Assembly (NCBI RefSeq): GCF_016743815.1
Contig: NZ_CP061035.1
Location: 994,501-1,058,500, forward strand
Direction: 5' to 3'
Source of the DNA: Sphingomonas aliaeris
GTDB taxonomy: Bacteria > Pseudomonadota > Alphaproteobacteria > Sphingomonadales > Sphingomonadaceae
DNA: 64,000 nt
In this document: one piece after another, positions 63,782 through 64,000 of the stretch
How positions within the stretch are numbered: position 1 is the stretch's first letter
Layout: each line of letters begins with the position of its first letter
Program-made: the position numbers and the translations under genes
The notes under the pieces: generated by a model
Told to the model about the DNA's origin: nothing
The model's database searches: none
What the model saw: the letters and a program-made list of their open reading frames with translations, nothing else

Positions 63782-64000
63782 ATGAAGATAGCGTATCTGA
63801 TCAATCGCTATCCAGCGGTTAGCCACAGCTTCATCCGCCGGGAAATCCTGGCGCTGGAGGCTGCGGGCGCGTCGGTCGAGCGCTTCTCTATCCGGCCCTT
63901 CGACCAGAACCTCCCGGATCCGGCGGACCGGGCGGAAGCGGACCGCACCCAAGTGGTGGTAAGCCAGGGTATCGCGGCGTTGTTCGCCGCGACGCTGAAG
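63782..64000 (+). CDS. Glycosyltransferase family 4 protein (3' partial)
   Basis: The first 73 codons of a glycosyltransferase that would add a sugar to the lipid-linked repeat unit. MKIAYLINRYPAVSHSFIRR is the typical opening of the colanic-acid/EPS GT4 group, followed by EILALEAAGASVERFSIRPF. The gene runs past the window end. ATG 63782 lies 89 bases after the kinase; no strong ribosome site is seen. Confidence 0.85.
   Translation, partial: MKIAYLINRYPAVSHSFIRREILALEAAGASVERFSIRPFDQNLPDPADRAEADRTQVVVSQGIAALFAATLK

Overview
The window is GC-rich, densely coded alphaproteobacterial DNA, most likely from a Sphingomonas-type organism. The reasons are the exosortase/EPS locus of the PrsK/PrsR and probable XrtV kind, the TonB receptor style, a DUF6894 protein, FdhD-MobA-MoeA fused by overlaps, and several small orphan proteins that I associate with sphingomonads. 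This assignment rests on protein families only; no rRNA gene is present.

Left half (1 to about 32.7 kb): a mosaic of accessory genes, several of them broken. It opens inside a multi-PAS hybrid histidine kinase. Next come an epoxide-hydrolase-like enzyme, a royal-jelly-family protein with a DUF4142 protein, a lipoprotein esterase cut by an in-frame amber codon, and a TonB-dependent receptor whose signal peptide is out of frame at a 7-G run. GST, SRAP and HU genes follow. At 12.1-15 kb lies a cluster of unknowns: a WHCTRL-motif protein, an RNxxxH HEPN-like protein and a GIY-YIG-like protein. From 15 to 24 kb there are small orphan genes, the tail of a lipid kinase, a Crp/Fnr pseudogene, and a PEP-CTERM remnant that keeps its terminator. 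At 24-28.5 kb an M48 protease/LemA pair faces a PspA/PH-like membrane protein pair. An aldo-keto reductase/LysR pair and an SDR/ArsR pair follow. The half ends at 32.64-32.69 kb with the 3' half of a tRNA-Val(GAC) and a perfect terminator. I read this as the distal attachment site of a genomic island that extends leftwards.

Middle (32.7-48 kb): chromosomal-looking metabolic genes. These are a D-tartrate dehydratase (residues match the known enzyme) beside a LysR gene with an ochre codon, an exported esterase, a relatively AT-rich acyltransferase, YciE, a Crp regulator, YjbQ, an SRPBCC-alcohol dehydrogenase-SDR run, the molybdenum cofactor operon fdhD-mobA-moeA, and a Tat-exported SDR. A near-consensus sigma-54 promoter (47522-47537) precedes about 700 bases with no convincing gene.

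Right end (48.2-64 kb): an exopolysaccharide/exosortase locus. It contains a PilZ protein, the kinase PrsK and sigma-54 activator PrsR, a priming sugar transferase frameshifted 46 codons before its end, a small XrtV-type accessory protein, the exosortase, EpsI, an EpsD-type isomerase lipoprotein, the TPR lipoprotein PrsT on the other strand, and then four genes for export and chain length (Wza-like, beta-barrel, Wzc-like, tyrosine kinase). A glycosyltransferase runs off the window. PrsK/PrsR probably drive sigma-54 promoters of exosortase substrates; the polymer made by the locus and the sorted proteins share the export route.
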